In this document: one piece after another, positions 23,434 through 32,529 of the stretch | Numbering within the stretch: the first letter of the stretch is position 1 | How the letters are laid out: every line of letters starts with the position of its first letter | From: Bacteroidota bacterium | Lineage (GTDB): Bacteria > Bacteroidota > Bacteroidia > JABEUT01 | Direction of reading: 5' to 3' | Assembly (NCBI GenBank): GCA_013288345.1 | Contig: JABDCA010000026.1 | Coordinates: forward strand, 1 to 42,298 | DNA length: 42,298 nt | Position numbers and translations under genes: made by a program | The notes under the pieces: model-generated | Told to the model about the DNA's origin: nothing | The model's input: only the letters and a program-made list of their open reading frames with translations | The model's database searches: none

Positions 23434-26400
23434 ATGAATAAGATTATTAAAAGCATAGTTTCCTTCTCGTTAAAGAATAAAATTTTCATTCTTTTTGCTA
23501 CTGTTGTTATTGCAATACTAGGAGCCATAGCCTACAGCAAAACACCTATTGAAGCCTACCCAGATATCACCAATACCCAAATAATAATTATAACCCAATG
23601 GCAAGGTAGAGGTGCACAGGAAGTTGAAAGACAGGTTACTATTCCTATTGAGCTTGCAATGAACTCAGTACAGGAAAAGACATCCATTCACTCTACAACT
23701 ATGTTCGGGTTATCGCAAATAACAATCATTTTTAATGATGGAGTGGACGATTACCATGCCCGCGCTCAGGTAATGGATTTGCTTGGTAATGTGCAGTTAC
23801 CTACCGGAGTGCAGCCTGAAGTTGAACCGCCCTACGGCCCTACCGATGAAATTTTCAGGTTCACAGTTCAAAGCAAAACCAAATCAGCACTGGAATTAAA
23901 GACAGTAGAAAATTGGGTTGTAGAACGCAATTTAAAATCAATAGAAGGTGTAGCCGATGTTAATACTTATGGTGGGCCAACCAAAACATACGAGATAGAT
24001 GTTGATCCAAATTTATTGCGCAAATACGATATAACTGCACTTGATGTATATTCTGCCGTTTCAAACAGTAACATTAATGCCGGTGGCGATGTTATTGATC
24101 AGGGTGAAGAATCATTTGTAGTAAGGGGCATAGGTTTGCTAAACAATATTGATGAAATCAAAAATATCATCGTTAAAAACATGAATGGTGTACCTCTGCT
24201 TGTTAAGAATGTGGCAGATGTAAAAGTAAATTATATGCCAAGGCTTGGAAGAGTGGGAATGGATACGGCTGGTGATGTAGTAGAAGGAGTAGTTGTTATG
24301 CGTAAAGGCAAAAATCCACAAGAAGTTCTAAAGCTAGTTCGGGCAAAAATTGACGAGCTGAATAACTCGATACTTCCATCGGATGTTAAGTTGGTACCAT
24401 TCTACGATCGTAACACACTCATAACTTATTGCACAGATACAGTATTACACAACCTTATTGAAGGGATTGTACTTGTAATAGGCCTTGTGTTCCTGTTCAT
24501 GGCTGATTGGAGAGCAACTTTAATTGTTGCTATAGTTGTGCCCCTTTCATTATTATTTGCTTTTATATGTATGCAAATAAAAGGCATGCCTGTAAATCTG
24601 CTTTCGCTTGGTGCAGTTGACTTTGGAATAATAATAGATGGGGCCGTAGTGATGGTGGAAGGATGCTTTGTTGTATTTGATAGAAAATACAGAGAATTGG
24701 GGCAGGAAAAATTCAATAAGCGGGCAAAAATGGGTTGGATTAAAAACACCAGTATAGATATGGGTAAAGCAATATTTTTTGCGAAATTCATTATCATAAC
24801 TGCTTTAATACCCATATTCTCATTTGAAAATGTAGAAGGGAAAATATTCTCTCCACTAGCATACACACTGGGCTTTGCACTCATTGGGGCGCTCATCTTC
24901 ACTCTTACATTTGTTCCGGTGATGATACATATATTAATGAAGAAAAATGTTTATGAAAAGCATAATCCCATTGTTTCAGGCCTTGAAAAAGGGTACATAA
25001 AACTTTTCAATTATACTTTCAGGCACATGCGTATAAGCCTGGTGCTTGCTGTAGCGCTTTTAGGTGGCAGTTTATATATAGCTACTTTTTTAGGTTCTGA
25101 ATTCTTACCTCACCTTGATGAAGGAGCACTATGGGTTAAGGCACAAACCCCGCTGGGTATAACCCTTGCTAAATCTTCGGCACTGGCAGATAGCATGCGT
25201 AAAGATCTGGGAAGTTTTAAAGAAGTTAAAACAGTTGTATCGCAAGTAGGCAGGCCCGATGATGGAACTGATCCTGAAGCCTTTTCAGATATACAATGCG
25301 ATGTTATACTGGTTCCCAAAGAAGAATGGAAACGAAACATAAGCAAAGATTCGCTGATCGATGAGATGAATCATGTGCTGGTTAGCAAACACGAAGGAGT
25401 AGTTTTTAATTTTTCACAACCTATTCGCGATAATGTAGAGCAAGCTGTTTCAGGTATGAATGCAGCGCTGGGCTGCCAGATATCGGGTGAAGAATTTGCT
25501 GTGCTGAATGAAAAATCGAAACAGATTTTTGATACGCTCACAAAAATAAAAGGGATTGAAGACCTTGGCATATTAAAAAACCTGGGGCAACCGGAACTTG
25601 ATATTGACCTTGAACAAGCTAAAATGGGATTATATGGAGTAAATACTGCAAACGCCAACGCAGTAGTGCAAATGGCCATAGGCGGACAAGCAGCAACACA
25701 GGTATTTGAGGGCGAACGTCTATTTGAACTTAGAGTTCGTTATGCGCCCGAATTCAGAAAAACTCCTGAAGAGCTGGGTAACCTTATGGTGCCAACATTA
25801 AATGGTGGTAAGGTTCCACTAAAGCTTATAGCCACTATTACACAGAAAACCGGTATTAGTTCTATATACAGAGCGAACAACCAACGTGTAATAGCTGTAA
25901 AATTCTCTGTGAGAGACAGAGACATGGGCAGCGCCATAGCAGAAGCAAGAGAAAGAACTAAAAATGTTAAGGTTCCTAAAGGCTACAAAATAGATTGGAT
26001 AGGAGAATTCCAAAGCCAGGTAAGGGCTGTAAACAGGCTCAAGCAGGTCGTGCCTATTAGTTTGTTGCTAATCTTCGTAATTCTATTTATGACCTTTGGT
26101 AATTTACGGGATTCAACAATTATTTTGCTTAATGTACCATTTGCTTTAATTGGCGGCATATTTGCATTATTACTTACAGGTACTAATTTCAGTATTTCAG
26201 CCGGTATAGGTTTTATTGCGCTATTTGGCGTTTGCATACAAAATGGAGTTATACTTATTGTGCAGTTTAAAAGAAATCTTGAGCGTAAACAATCACTTCT
26301 TGAAGCCATTAATAATGGTGTACGCGAAAGAGTAAGGCCTGTTGTTATGACTGCTTTAATTGATATGGTAGGTTTATTTCCTGCAGCAATAAGTACCGGT

Positions 26401-26544
26401 ATTGGTTCAGAAGCGCAAAAACCACTAGCTATAGTAATGATTGGTGGGCTTGTTTCTGCCACAGTATTGGTTCTATTAATTCTTCCTATTATTTACTACA
26501 TGGTTTATGCCCCAAGGCATCCACATCCTCATAAAGAATCATAG
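23434..26544 (+). CDS. Heavy-metal efflux RND pump, CusA/CzcA family
   Basis: The 1036-residue inner-membrane pump has the RND pattern: TM1 about 14-32, two large periplasmic loops and twelve predicted TMs. The heavy-metal efflux (HME) signature is complete: DFGIIIDGAVVMVE (396-409) gives the D-F-G-x3-D-G-A-x4-E pattern, with the acidic residues Asp396, Asp402 and Glu409 used for proton/metal transport. The N-terminal EAYPDITNTQIIIITQW (40-56) is also family-typical. It exports divalent (Zn/Co/Cd) or monovalent (Cu/Ag) metal; the copper-type Met triad cannot be assigned confidently. Its last 16 bp overlap the end of the convergent glycosyltransferase gene. Confidence 0.95.
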   Translation: MNKIIKSIVSFSLKNKIFILFATVVIAILGAIAYSKTPIEAYPDITNTQIIIITQWQGRGAQEVERQVTIPIELAMNSVQEKTSIHSTTMFGLSQITIIFNDGVDDYHARAQVMDLLGNVQLPTGVQPEVEPPYGPTDEIFRFTVQSKTKSALELKTVENWVVERNLKSIEGVADVNTYGGPTKTYEIDVDPNLLRKYDITALDVYSAVSNSNINAGGDVIDQGEESFVVRGIGLLNNIDEIKNIIVKNMNGVPLLVKNVADVKVNYMPRLGRVGMDTAGDVVEGVVVMRKGKNPQEVLKLVRAKIDELNNSILPSDVKLVPFYDRNTLITYCTDTVLHNLIEGIVLVIGLVFLFMADWRATLIVAIVVPLSLLFAFICMQIKGMPVNLLSLGAVDFGIIIDGAVVMVEGCFVVFDRKYRELGQEKFNKRAKMGWIKNTSIDMGKAIFFAKFIIITALIPIFSFENVEGKIFSPLAYTLGFALIGALIFTLTFVPVMIHILMKKNVYEKHNPIVSGLEKGYIKLFNYTFRHMRISLVLAVALLGGSLYIATFLGSEFLPHLDEGALWVKAQTPLGITLAKSSALADSMRKDLGSFKEVKTVVSQVGRPDDGTDPEAFSDIQCDVILVPKEEWKRNISKDSLIDEMNHVLVSKHEGVVFNFSQPIRDNVEQAVSGMNAALGCQISGEEFAVLNEKSKQIFDTLTKIKGIEDLGILKNLGQPELDIDLEQAKMGLYGVNTANANAVVQMAIGGQAATQVFEGERLFELRVRYAPEFRKTPEELGNLMVPTLNGGKVPLKLIATITQKTGISSIYRANNQRVIAVKFSVRDRDMGSAIAEARERTKNVKVPKGYKIDWIGEFQSQVRAVNRLKQVVPISLLLIFVILFMTFGNLRDSTIILLNVPFALIGGIFALLLTGTNFSISAGIGFIALFGVCIQNGVILIVQFKRNLERKQSLLEAINNGVRERVRPVVMTALIDMVGLFPAAISTGIGSEAQKPLAIVMIGGLVSATVLVLLILPIIYYMVYAPRHPHPHKES

Positions 26545-27731
26545 ACTAATCGATATGCCTCTTCGGCAATAGTAAAATTGCGGTATTTTTCAGCCAAGGG
26601 GCGAATTCTATTATAAATCTCCTGCCTGCTATTATTTATCAATAAAGACTCTATTCGTTTTATAGCATTTAAGTACCCCACCTCATTTAATGTTTCTATA
26701 ATTGCACCTGCATAGTTTTGGGCAATTATATCCGAATCGGTTGAAATATTAGGTGTAATTACTATGGGCAACCCCAAAGCCATATATTCTCCATTTTTTA
26801 TAGGTGTTGAGTATCTTTTTGATGGTAATAGTTTGAATGGGCTAACTGCAAAATCAGCCATTCCCATATATTTTGGCACATCTTTATGCGGAACAAATAG
26901 CTTTATGAGTGTATCATCATCAATTTCATGCTTTATTCTCTGTTTATTTACATAAGCTCCGTCTTCTCCACTCAACATTAAAAATCTGAATTTGGTTATG
27001 CCCCAATAGTTTTCGCATTGCTTAACAAAAGCAAACAACTCATCATCCAGATAAAAACCACCAAGTTTACCTGCATATAAACAGGTAATTTTATCAGTTA
27101 AATTATATTGAGCGAGAAGCTGTTTATCCTTAATAACTGAACCCGAAAATAGGTTAAGGTCCACGCAGGCAGGTTTTATTTGAAAATCGGTAACCACAAT
27201 CCCATATTTTTTAAAAATATACCTATCCATACCCTCGGCAGCCATAATTAGTTTATCTGCTACTTTCACCTGCTTCTTTTCCATATAAAAAAGCAACCTG
27301 AATTTCATATTGCCTTTCTTCCATTGCCCACCCTCAACCATCGATTCAGCATGCGGTTCAACGCTATCAAGAATAAGCATAAGTTTCCTATTTAAAATCT
27401 TCAACAATGCCCCAATTGAACCGGCCGGGGTACACATGGTATGCAAAACGGAGATCTTCTTCCGCCGTACAATTCTTCTTATAGCTATAATATTAAAAAA
27501 CCATCTGAGCAGCAAAAAGCTTTTAGAAACTGGCAACTCAATAAGAACTACATTTTGGCGCTTACTAATTTTTATAGATGAAGTCTTTTTGGTGGTAGCA
27601 ATCAAATAAGTGTAACAGCCCGTAATATTTTGCACTATTCTTATATAGGGTAATGTATAGGTCTGAATAAGGGCATCGTTATATTGCCATTGTGTTATAA
27701 ATAATATTTTATTGCCGCCTGCCTTTATCAA
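26529..27731 (-). CDS. GT4-type glycosyltransferase
   Basis: The 400-residue product has a GT-B fold: N-terminal KILFITQWQYNDALIQTYTL (8-27) and a C-terminal sugar-nucleotide domain with ITCLYAGKLGGFYLDDELF, LIKLFVPHKDVPKYMGMADFAVSPF and KNGEYMALGLPIVITPN (the family's G-E-x-x-A-x-G-x-P element). A TTG start (27729-27731) lies 3 bp after the stop of the upstream GT2 gene; no in-frame ATG suits the N-terminus better. It is the last gene of the glycan locus, converging on the RND pump gene. Donor and acceptor are unknown. Confidence 0.85.
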   Translation of the reverse strand: MIKAGGNKILFITQWQYNDALIQTYTLPYIRIVQNITGCYTYLIATTKKTSSIKISKRQNVVLIELPVSKSFLLLRWFFNIIAIRRIVRRKKISVLHTMCTPAGSIGALLKILNRKLMLILDSVEPHAESMVEGGQWKKGNMKFRLLFYMEKKQVKVADKLIMAAEGMDRYIFKKYGIVVTDFQIKPACVDLNLFSGSVIKDKQLLAQYNLTDKITCLYAGKLGGFYLDDELFAFVKQCENYWGITKFRFLMLSGEDGAYVNKQRIKHEIDDDTLIKLFVPHKDVPKYMGMADFAVSPFKLLPSKRYSTPIKNGEYMALGLPIVITPNISTDSDIIAQNYAGAIIETLNEVGYLNAIKRIESLLINNSRQEIYNRIRPLAEKYRNFTIAEEAYRLVYDSL

Positions 27732-27733
27732 GT

Positions 27734-28618
27734 TTATAGCATGTGTTTTATAATTGCCAGGAATCGCCTGGTAAATAAGCCACTCGGATAAGCGACAATA
27801 GACTTAAAGGCATATTTTATTGCAAGCAACCTGTTTTTCTTAACCAAAACCAAGTGTAATGCAACATACGAATAATTAGAGCCAATAAAGGCTTTCGTTC
27901 TTCCTTTATACTTATTTACAATTTCTTTATTTGATAAAACTATACGAAGAAGAGCCTCCTTGCTTTTAATTAAATGCTCTATATTAAATGTCAACACACT
28001 TCGTTCATCATGCTGTATAAAACCAGATGTAACAACATCATTATATGCGATAGGATGCTTGACACCTATTCGGAGCCAAAGCTCCCAATCTTCAGAAGCA
28101 GAGAGAATCCGCTCTTCATTAAATGGGTTTTCAATTGCAATACTTCGTTTCATAAATATACCCATTATTAATAATGGGTTACCATAAATCAAATCTTCAT
28201 TAATACCATGTTTAAATTCAGTTTGAATTTTAAAACCGTTGTTTGAAGCAGGTATTTCAACTCCCTGGTAAAAAATTGCAGGGGATTCATTTTTTAAAAT
28301 AAACTTGTTCGCCTCCTCCAAGTGATTTGGGTAAACAATATCATCTGAATCCAAGAAGTTAACATAATCGCCTGTTGCCTTTAAAGCGCCATAGTTGCGG
28401 GCAACTCCCCGTTCTTCGTTATTTTTTTTGTAATAAAACAACCTCTCATCTTTAATAGCACGGACCACATCTTCAGTATTATCCTTACTTCCATCATCAA
28501 CAACTATTACTTCGAGGTTTTTATAGTGCTGGTTAAGGGCAGAGTGTATGGTTTTGGCAATCATGCCACCCCTATTATACGAAGGAATAATGATCGAATA
28601 TTTTATACTATCGTTCAT
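27734..28618 (-). CDS. GT2-family glycosyltransferase
   Basis: The 294-residue product has a GT-A fold: nucleotide-binding DDGS (41-44) and metal-binding DSDD (90-93), with E-R-G-V-A-R-N-Y-G (about 69-77) before it as in family 2. A later ED motif (SASEDWELWLRIG) supplies the catalytic-base region. The C-terminus is basic with no TM helix, so it is probably a peripheral cytoplasmic transferase. Its start overlaps the upstream GT4 gene by 11 bp. Confidence 0.9.
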   Translation of the reverse strand: MNDSIKYSIIIPSYNRGGMIAKTIHSALNQHYKNLEVIVVDDGSKDNTEDVVRAIKDERLFYYKKNNEERGVARNYGALKATGDYVNFLDSDDIVYPNHLEEANKFILKNESPAIFYQGVEIPASNNGFKIQTEFKHGINEDLIYGNPLLIMGIFMKRSIAIENPFNEERILSASEDWELWLRIGVKHPIAYNDVVTSGFIQHDERSVLTFNIEHLIKSKEALLRIVLSNKEIVNKYKGRTKAFIGSNYSYVALHLVLVKKNRLLAIKYAFKSIVAYPSGLFTRRFLAIIKHML

Positions 28619-29726
28619 ATACTTTATCCAGTTCTTTTATCATTTCTGTAATATTAAACATACCACTTCTTGCTGTATTTATACCATTATAAGCTAATTT
28701 CTTTTGCAAATCAGCATCCTTTATAATCCTTAACAACCCATTTTCTATCATCTCCTGACTCTTAAAATCCACCAATATGCAGTTATGTCCATCTTTGCCA
28801 ACTTCCTTCACAATTCCCGATCCTGTATATATTGCCGGTACACCCATAGCCCATGCCTCAATGCAAGATAATCCAAATGCCTCACTTTCAGCATAAACCG
28901 GAGCATGAATAAATACATTAAAAAATTTATAAAGGCTGAAAATATTACGCTCGAAGTCTATCAATGTATAATTATCATTAGGAATATCCCTCAAAAGCTC
29001 TTCTACTTGCTTTGAATATGGTCCGCCTGCATTGCAGAGTACAAGGCGAGCGTTAGGATAATCGTTTAAAATTGATTGAAAGGCCGGAATAATATATTGC
29101 AACCCTTTATAATGCATAAACCTTGAAACAACGCCAACAACCGGGTATTTACCATTTACAAAATCATATTTTTCACCTATCTCTTGCTTATGGCTTTCGG
29201 CAAGCTTATCCATTGCATCAAAATCGAAGCCATGATATATAACGCTTATCTTTTTCTCTGCAACCCCTTCTCTATTTATAAGCACATCTTTAACTACTTT
29301 ACTTATTGCAATAATATCTGTAGCCAGGTAATTTGCCAGTTTATCATACTTAACTGCATTCGGGTAATAGTCGAGGTTAATGGTAGAATTGTGCCTGGTA
29401 TATATCCTTTTTTTTACACCGGCGAGGCGTGCAGCAATTAAACCGGCTATGGTAGCTTCAAATAAATGGCAGTGTACAACCTCAATCCTTTCTTTCTTTA
29501 AATACTTTTTTATTTTAAATATACTGCCAGGTAAATCTGATTTAGAACTATATGGTATCCTGTAAACCGAAATGTTTTTTTTACGGAGGAAATCCTCAAA
29601 TTCTGTATTCTCACTGTTCATCAAAACTACATGCAGCGTATACTTCGAATAATCTAAATACTCAATATTCCATTCCAGTGAAAATGATTTGGCAATACCC
29701 GATATGATGTAACAAATATTTATCAT
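28608..29726 (-). CDS. GT4-family glycosyltransferase
   Basis: The 372-residue product has a GT-B fold. The N-terminal domain has HCHLFEATIAGLIAARLAGVK and YTRHNS; the C-terminal domain has ISVIYHGFDFD, VVGVVSRFMHYKGLQYII (the G-R-x-x-x-x-K-G region), and the donor-binding ESEAFGLSCIEAWAMGVPAI (E-x7-E). All family elements are intact. A 9-bp stem hairpin separates it from the nucleotidyltransferase gene upstream, and it overlaps the next GT2 by 11 bp. Confidence 0.9.
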   Translation of the reverse strand: MINICYIISGIAKSFSLEWNIEYLDYSKYTLHVVLMNSENTEFEDFLRKKNISVYRIPYSSKSDLPGSIFKIKKYLKKERIEVVHCHLFEATIAGLIAARLAGVKKRIYTRHNSTINLDYYPNAVKYDKLANYLATDIIAISKVVKDVLINREGVAEKKISVIYHGFDFDAMDKLAESHKQEIGEKYDFVNGKYPVVGVVSRFMHYKGLQYIIPAFQSILNDYPNARLVLCNAGGPYSKQVEELLRDIPNDNYTLIDFERNIFSLYKFFNVFIHAPVYAESEAFGLSCIEAWAMGVPAIYTGSGIVKEVGKDGHNCILVDFKSQEMIENGLLRIIKDADLQKKLAYNGINTARSGMFNITEMIKELDKVYER

Positions 29727-29739
29727 TTACTATGCTACA

Positions 29740-29765
29740 AAAAGACAATGAGGAATTTGTCTTTT
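29740..29765 (-). terminator. Hairpin between nucleotidyltransferase and GT4 genes
   Basis: AAAAGACAA and TTGTCTTTT form a 9-bp AT-rich stem with an 8-nt loop; on the minus strand it ends in a T5 run. This may be a partial terminator or attenuator within the locus. Confidence 0.35.
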
Positions 29766-29774
29766 ATTATTTAA

Positions 29775-30446
29775 TTATTTCTTATTCAATGCACCCTGTA
29801 GCTGATCGAGAGTATCAATTGCAAGCCATTTCTGGGGCCGGAATGAGGAACAGTACAATTGCTGCTTATTAATTAACTGCTGCCATACTTCATAAAAACT
29901 CTCGGTAGCTGAAGTAAGGGCATTAACTTTTGCCGGGTTCAAAATCTGAATACCAGAACAGTATATATCAGTTACATCATTCCTGCTGATCTTAGACACC
30001 ACATTTTCTTTGTGAAAGATATAGTCTCCGTCGAATCCTTTTATTGGCTTTACAGGTACTACAACAGCTGCTGGCTCGCCACATTTAAAATATTCATCAG
30101 CCAAAGCTTCAAAATCCATTTCTACTACATTGTCGCATGTTAATACAAAAACAGGCTCGTTAAGGTGTTTAATCATGGTATTATAAATCCACCATGAGTT
30201 CCCCCTTCCTTCGGTATTAAAAACTGAGCTTACCCCTATTTTTATAACATGTTCGGCAAGTACTGCACCCTTATATCCAACTGTAATATGTATGTTCGGT
30301 ACATGTTTTTTAATGCCTACTATCCCACGCTCTATTAATGTAACACCATCAAACGATATCATCGGCTTAGGTATATCTGTAGTCAAGGGCATCATTCGCA
30401 TTCCCCTACCCGCCGCCATTATTAAAGCATGATTGATTCTTCCCAT
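29775..30446 (-). CDS. Sugar-phosphate/small-alcohol nucleotidyltransferase
   Basis: The 223-residue NTP-transferase has the signature MAAGRGMRM (10-18), PKP (26-28), GYKG (57-60) and the Mg-binding CDN (104-106; usually GDN). The segment GRGNSWWIYN (80-89) is the counterpart of the N-x-x-S element in LicC/HddC-like enzymes. It activates a phosphorylated compound (sugar, choline or similar) to an NDP/CMP derivative. It follows the SDR gene by 7 bp, so the two may make one activated sugar. It could alternatively be a MurU-like uridylyltransferase; the substrate cannot be read from sequence. Confidence 0.8.
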   Translation of the reverse strand: MGRINHALIMAAGRGMRMMPLTTDIPKPMISFDGVTLIERGIVGIKKHVPNIHITVGYKGAVLAEHVIKIGVSSVFNTEGRGNSWWIYNTMIKHLNEPVFVLTCDNVVEMDFEALADEYFKCGEPAAVVVPVKPIKGFDGDYIFHKENVVSKISRNDVTDIYCSGIQILNPAKVNALTSATESFYEVWQQLINKQQLYCSSFRPQKWLAIDTLDQLQGALNKK

Positions 30447-30453
30447 TGGGATA

Positions 30454-31401
30454 TTATATTGTTCTAGGCATATCTTCCAATATGGCCAATATCTCTTTTT
30501 CCGATAGCTTTTCAGAGGTAATAGATGAAAGGCTTTTTTGAACAGGCTTGGCAGATTTAGTATTCATTGAGGTAACATAATATACTTCGCTACCAAACTT
30601 AACCTCAGTAGTATATTCCCTCTCCGAATCACCCACCAGATACTCATCAACCCTTTCGCCAGGCCTACCCTCAATTTTTTCGTATTTACCGCCTTTATGT
30701 TTTACCCATACTTTAAGTACATCTTCTATTTGAGCTGCCTTCATATCCCTAGTAAGCACATGACCCTGCAGTTGTTCTATATTATTCATACAGGCAATTA
30801 CAATATCAGCTGCCTCACTAACCCGTATAATATACCTTCTCATCTCAGGGCCTGTTGTGCCAATAACCCCGGTTTCATCCATCATTTTCTTCCAAATTGG
30901 CAATACTGAACCACTTGACCAGGCTATGTTGCCAAACCTTACACAAGCAAATTTGGTTGATGTTTTTCCATTTAATGTACAAAACATCCTTTCCATAAGG
31001 GCTTTTGTAAGCGCGTAAGTATTCCTAACAGGTGGAGCAGCTTTATCGGTTGATATACCAATCACCGTTTTAACACCTTTGTCTATGGCAATTCTTGCCA
31101 CATTTTGCGAACCTGTAACGTTTATATCAACCGCTTCAAAAGGCTGTTTTTCTGAAATATCCACAAATTTGGTGGCTGCAGCATGTATAATAATATCGGG
31201 TTTCGTTTCGTTAACAACATCACGCACCGATTCAATATTCGAAACATCCAGAGGTAAAACTGCGCAGCTTGTATATCTTTCAGCCCACATATTCTGGGTA
31301 TTATTGCGACCGGCCAAAAAGACCTTATACTTTTCTTTTAGCTTAAGCCCTAGCTCTCTACCCAAAAATCCGGTACCACCGGTAATAAGTATTTTTTCCA
31401 T
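30454..31401 (-). CDS. SDR-family NDP-sugar dehydratase/epimerase (CapD-like, soluble)
   Basis: The 315-residue extended SDR has the NAD(P)-binding motif GGTGFLG (8-14), IIHAAATKFV (71-80), STDKA (117-121) and the catalytic Y129-x3-K133. The tail segment RPGERVDEYLVGDSE (about 242-256) is the C-terminal signature of the Polysacc_synt_2 group (UDP-GlcNAc 4,6-dehydratases such as PseB/CapD). It has no transmembrane half, unlike large CapD/WbpM proteins. It probably starts a modified amino-sugar branch in the surface glycan. It has its own -7 element (31417-31424) immediately after a small terminator. Confidence 0.85.
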   Translation of the reverse strand: MEKILITGGTGFLGRELGLKLKEKYKVFLAGRNNTQNMWAERYTSCAVLPLDVSNIESVRDVVNETKPDIIIHAAATKFVDISEKQPFEAVDINVTGSQNVARIAIDKGVKTVIGISTDKAAPPVRNTYALTKALMERMFCTLNGKTSTKFACVRFGNIAWSSGSVLPIWKKMMDETGVIGTTGPEMRRYIIRVSEAADIVIACMNNIEQLQGHVLTRDMKAAQIEDVLKVWVKHKGGKYEKIEGRPGERVDEYLVGDSEREYTTEVKFGSEVYYVTSMNTKSAKPVQKSLSSITSEKLSEKEILAILEDMPRTI

Positions 31402-31416
31402 ACTTTATGTTCTTAG

Positions 31417-31424
31417 CAAATATA
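31417..31424 (-). promoter_or_regulatory. -7 promoter element for the SDR gene
   Basis: TATATTTG on the minus strand fits TAnnTTTG, only 15 bp before the start codon at 31401, so the leader would be about 10 nt. It lies directly downstream of the terminator hairpin. Confidence 0.4.
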
Positions 31425-31444
31425 GAAAAAAGCCAGAATTGGCT
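31425..31444 (-). terminator. Small terminator after a GT2 gene
   Basis: On the minus strand AGCCA-ATTC-TGGCT forms a 5-bp stem followed by TTTTTC. It is 20 bp past the GT2 stop, and its weak stem suggests partial termination. Confidence 0.4.
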
Positions 31445-31464
31445 GTTAATGAATGCTATTATAA

Positions 31465-32379
31465 TTATTCGGGAGAATTGTAGCCCTTATAAATGTTAGC
31501 ACCTAATAGTGCATTAATAAGTGCAAAGCCTAAAATATCCATTTTAAGCAAATTAAGCATATTCAAAGCCTTTAATAGCAAGGGTTGAAGAAAGTATACT
31601 CTTTTGAAGACAAAGGATTTTAAAGGTGAATAATGCAAGACATGAGAATTATCGCCCATATTTACTGCGTTCCTGCTTATAGCCCCAAACCGTTTTTTCC
31701 TTTCCAGCCAGTTTAACAAATCAACCCTGTCAGCTTCATTATGATAAACCATTACTAAAGGGTTTATCCACATAGTTATTTTATTTTCAAGCAATCGCTC
31801 AGTAATATCAATATCGGTCCCTTCATGCAAGTGTTTCTCATTATAGCCTCCAATGAGTGTAAAATCGTCTTTGGTAATACAAAAAAAGAAACTTGCAATA
31901 CTCATCGCCATAAATGGCTCATCCTCTTTCCAACCTGCACCATAAAGCGATTTCATTGCTGTAAAGCCCGTTTTTATAAGAAACCGGCCAAATATTTTCT
32001 TCTTTATTTCAGCCAACAATTCGGGCGGGTATTGCCAGTTTACATTAAAACACGAATACTTCATTTCCTTGTGAAAACTTATTGCATAGTCAATACTTTC
32101 TTTCGATACTATAATATCATCATCTACAAACAATAATATTGCACTGTGCGCAAGCGAAGCCCCGTAATTACGCGATGAGAAAACACTGTTCTTATCAAAC
32201 GGGTTATCGCAAATCGAAACATAAGATGGCTTATTGGATAATTGAATAGGAGACGCAGAATTATTTACAACAATTATCTCAACATCTACATGTGATGATG
32301 AGATAATAATATTTTTCAGCGTATTGAAAAATATTTCACCTCTGTCTTTCGTTGGTATAATTATGCTTAAATCAGCCAT
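31465..32379 (-). CDS. GT2-family glycosyltransferase with C-terminal membrane segment
   Basis: The ATG at 32377-32379 (MADLSIIIPTKDRG) is chosen over a TTG 6 bp upstream, giving 304 residues. The GT-A features are IIIPTKDRG (6-14), the nucleotide-binding region VVNNSA, the metal-binding VDDD (about 89-92), the acceptor region GGYNEKHLHEGTDIDITERLL, and a hydrophobic stretch near the C-terminus (about 265-290) that may anchor it to the inner membrane. It begins a new transcription unit, preceded by a -7 element and 150 bp of non-coding sequence. Confidence 0.85.
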   Translation of the reverse strand: MADLSIIIPTKDRGEIFFNTLKNIIISSSHVDVEIIVVNNSASPIQLSNKPSYVSICDNPFDKNSVFSSRNYGASLAHSAILLFVDDDIIVSKESIDYAISFHKEMKYSCFNVNWQYPPELLAEIKKKIFGRFLIKTGFTAMKSLYGAGWKEDEPFMAMSIASFFFCITKDDFTLIGGYNEKHLHEGTDIDITERLLENKITMWINPLVMVYHNEADRVDLLNWLERKKRFGAISRNAVNMGDNSHVLHYSPLKSFVFKRVYFLQPLLLKALNMLNLLKMDILGFALINALLGANIYKGYNSPE

Positions 32380-32418
32380 AAACAAATACTCTTTGCCCTT
32401 AAAATCGTTTTATTTCTT

Positions 32419-32426
32419 CAAAAATA
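32419..32426 (-). promoter_or_regulatory. -7 promoter element within the glycan locus
   Basis: TATTTTTG on the minus strand fits TAnnTTTG and lies 39 bp before the GT2 ATG at 32379. It sits in the longest gap of the locus (32380-32529), which otherwise holds no recognisable gene or hairpin. Confidence 0.45.
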
Positions 32427-32529
32427 CCATAAAATGACTAATTGTAAAGCTAATGAAAATGCAACTACTTATGCATTACCCAAAGGTGCCAGACAGATAT
32501 TATCCACTTCCTTAACTCTAAAGCAAGGT

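Noticed and set aside
24426..24902. Minus-strand frame opposite the RND pump gene (also one at 25983-26462)
   Set aside because: Both lie entirely inside a strongly conserved pump gene and have biased shadow composition (Ser/Thr/Ile-rich), with no recognisable domain.
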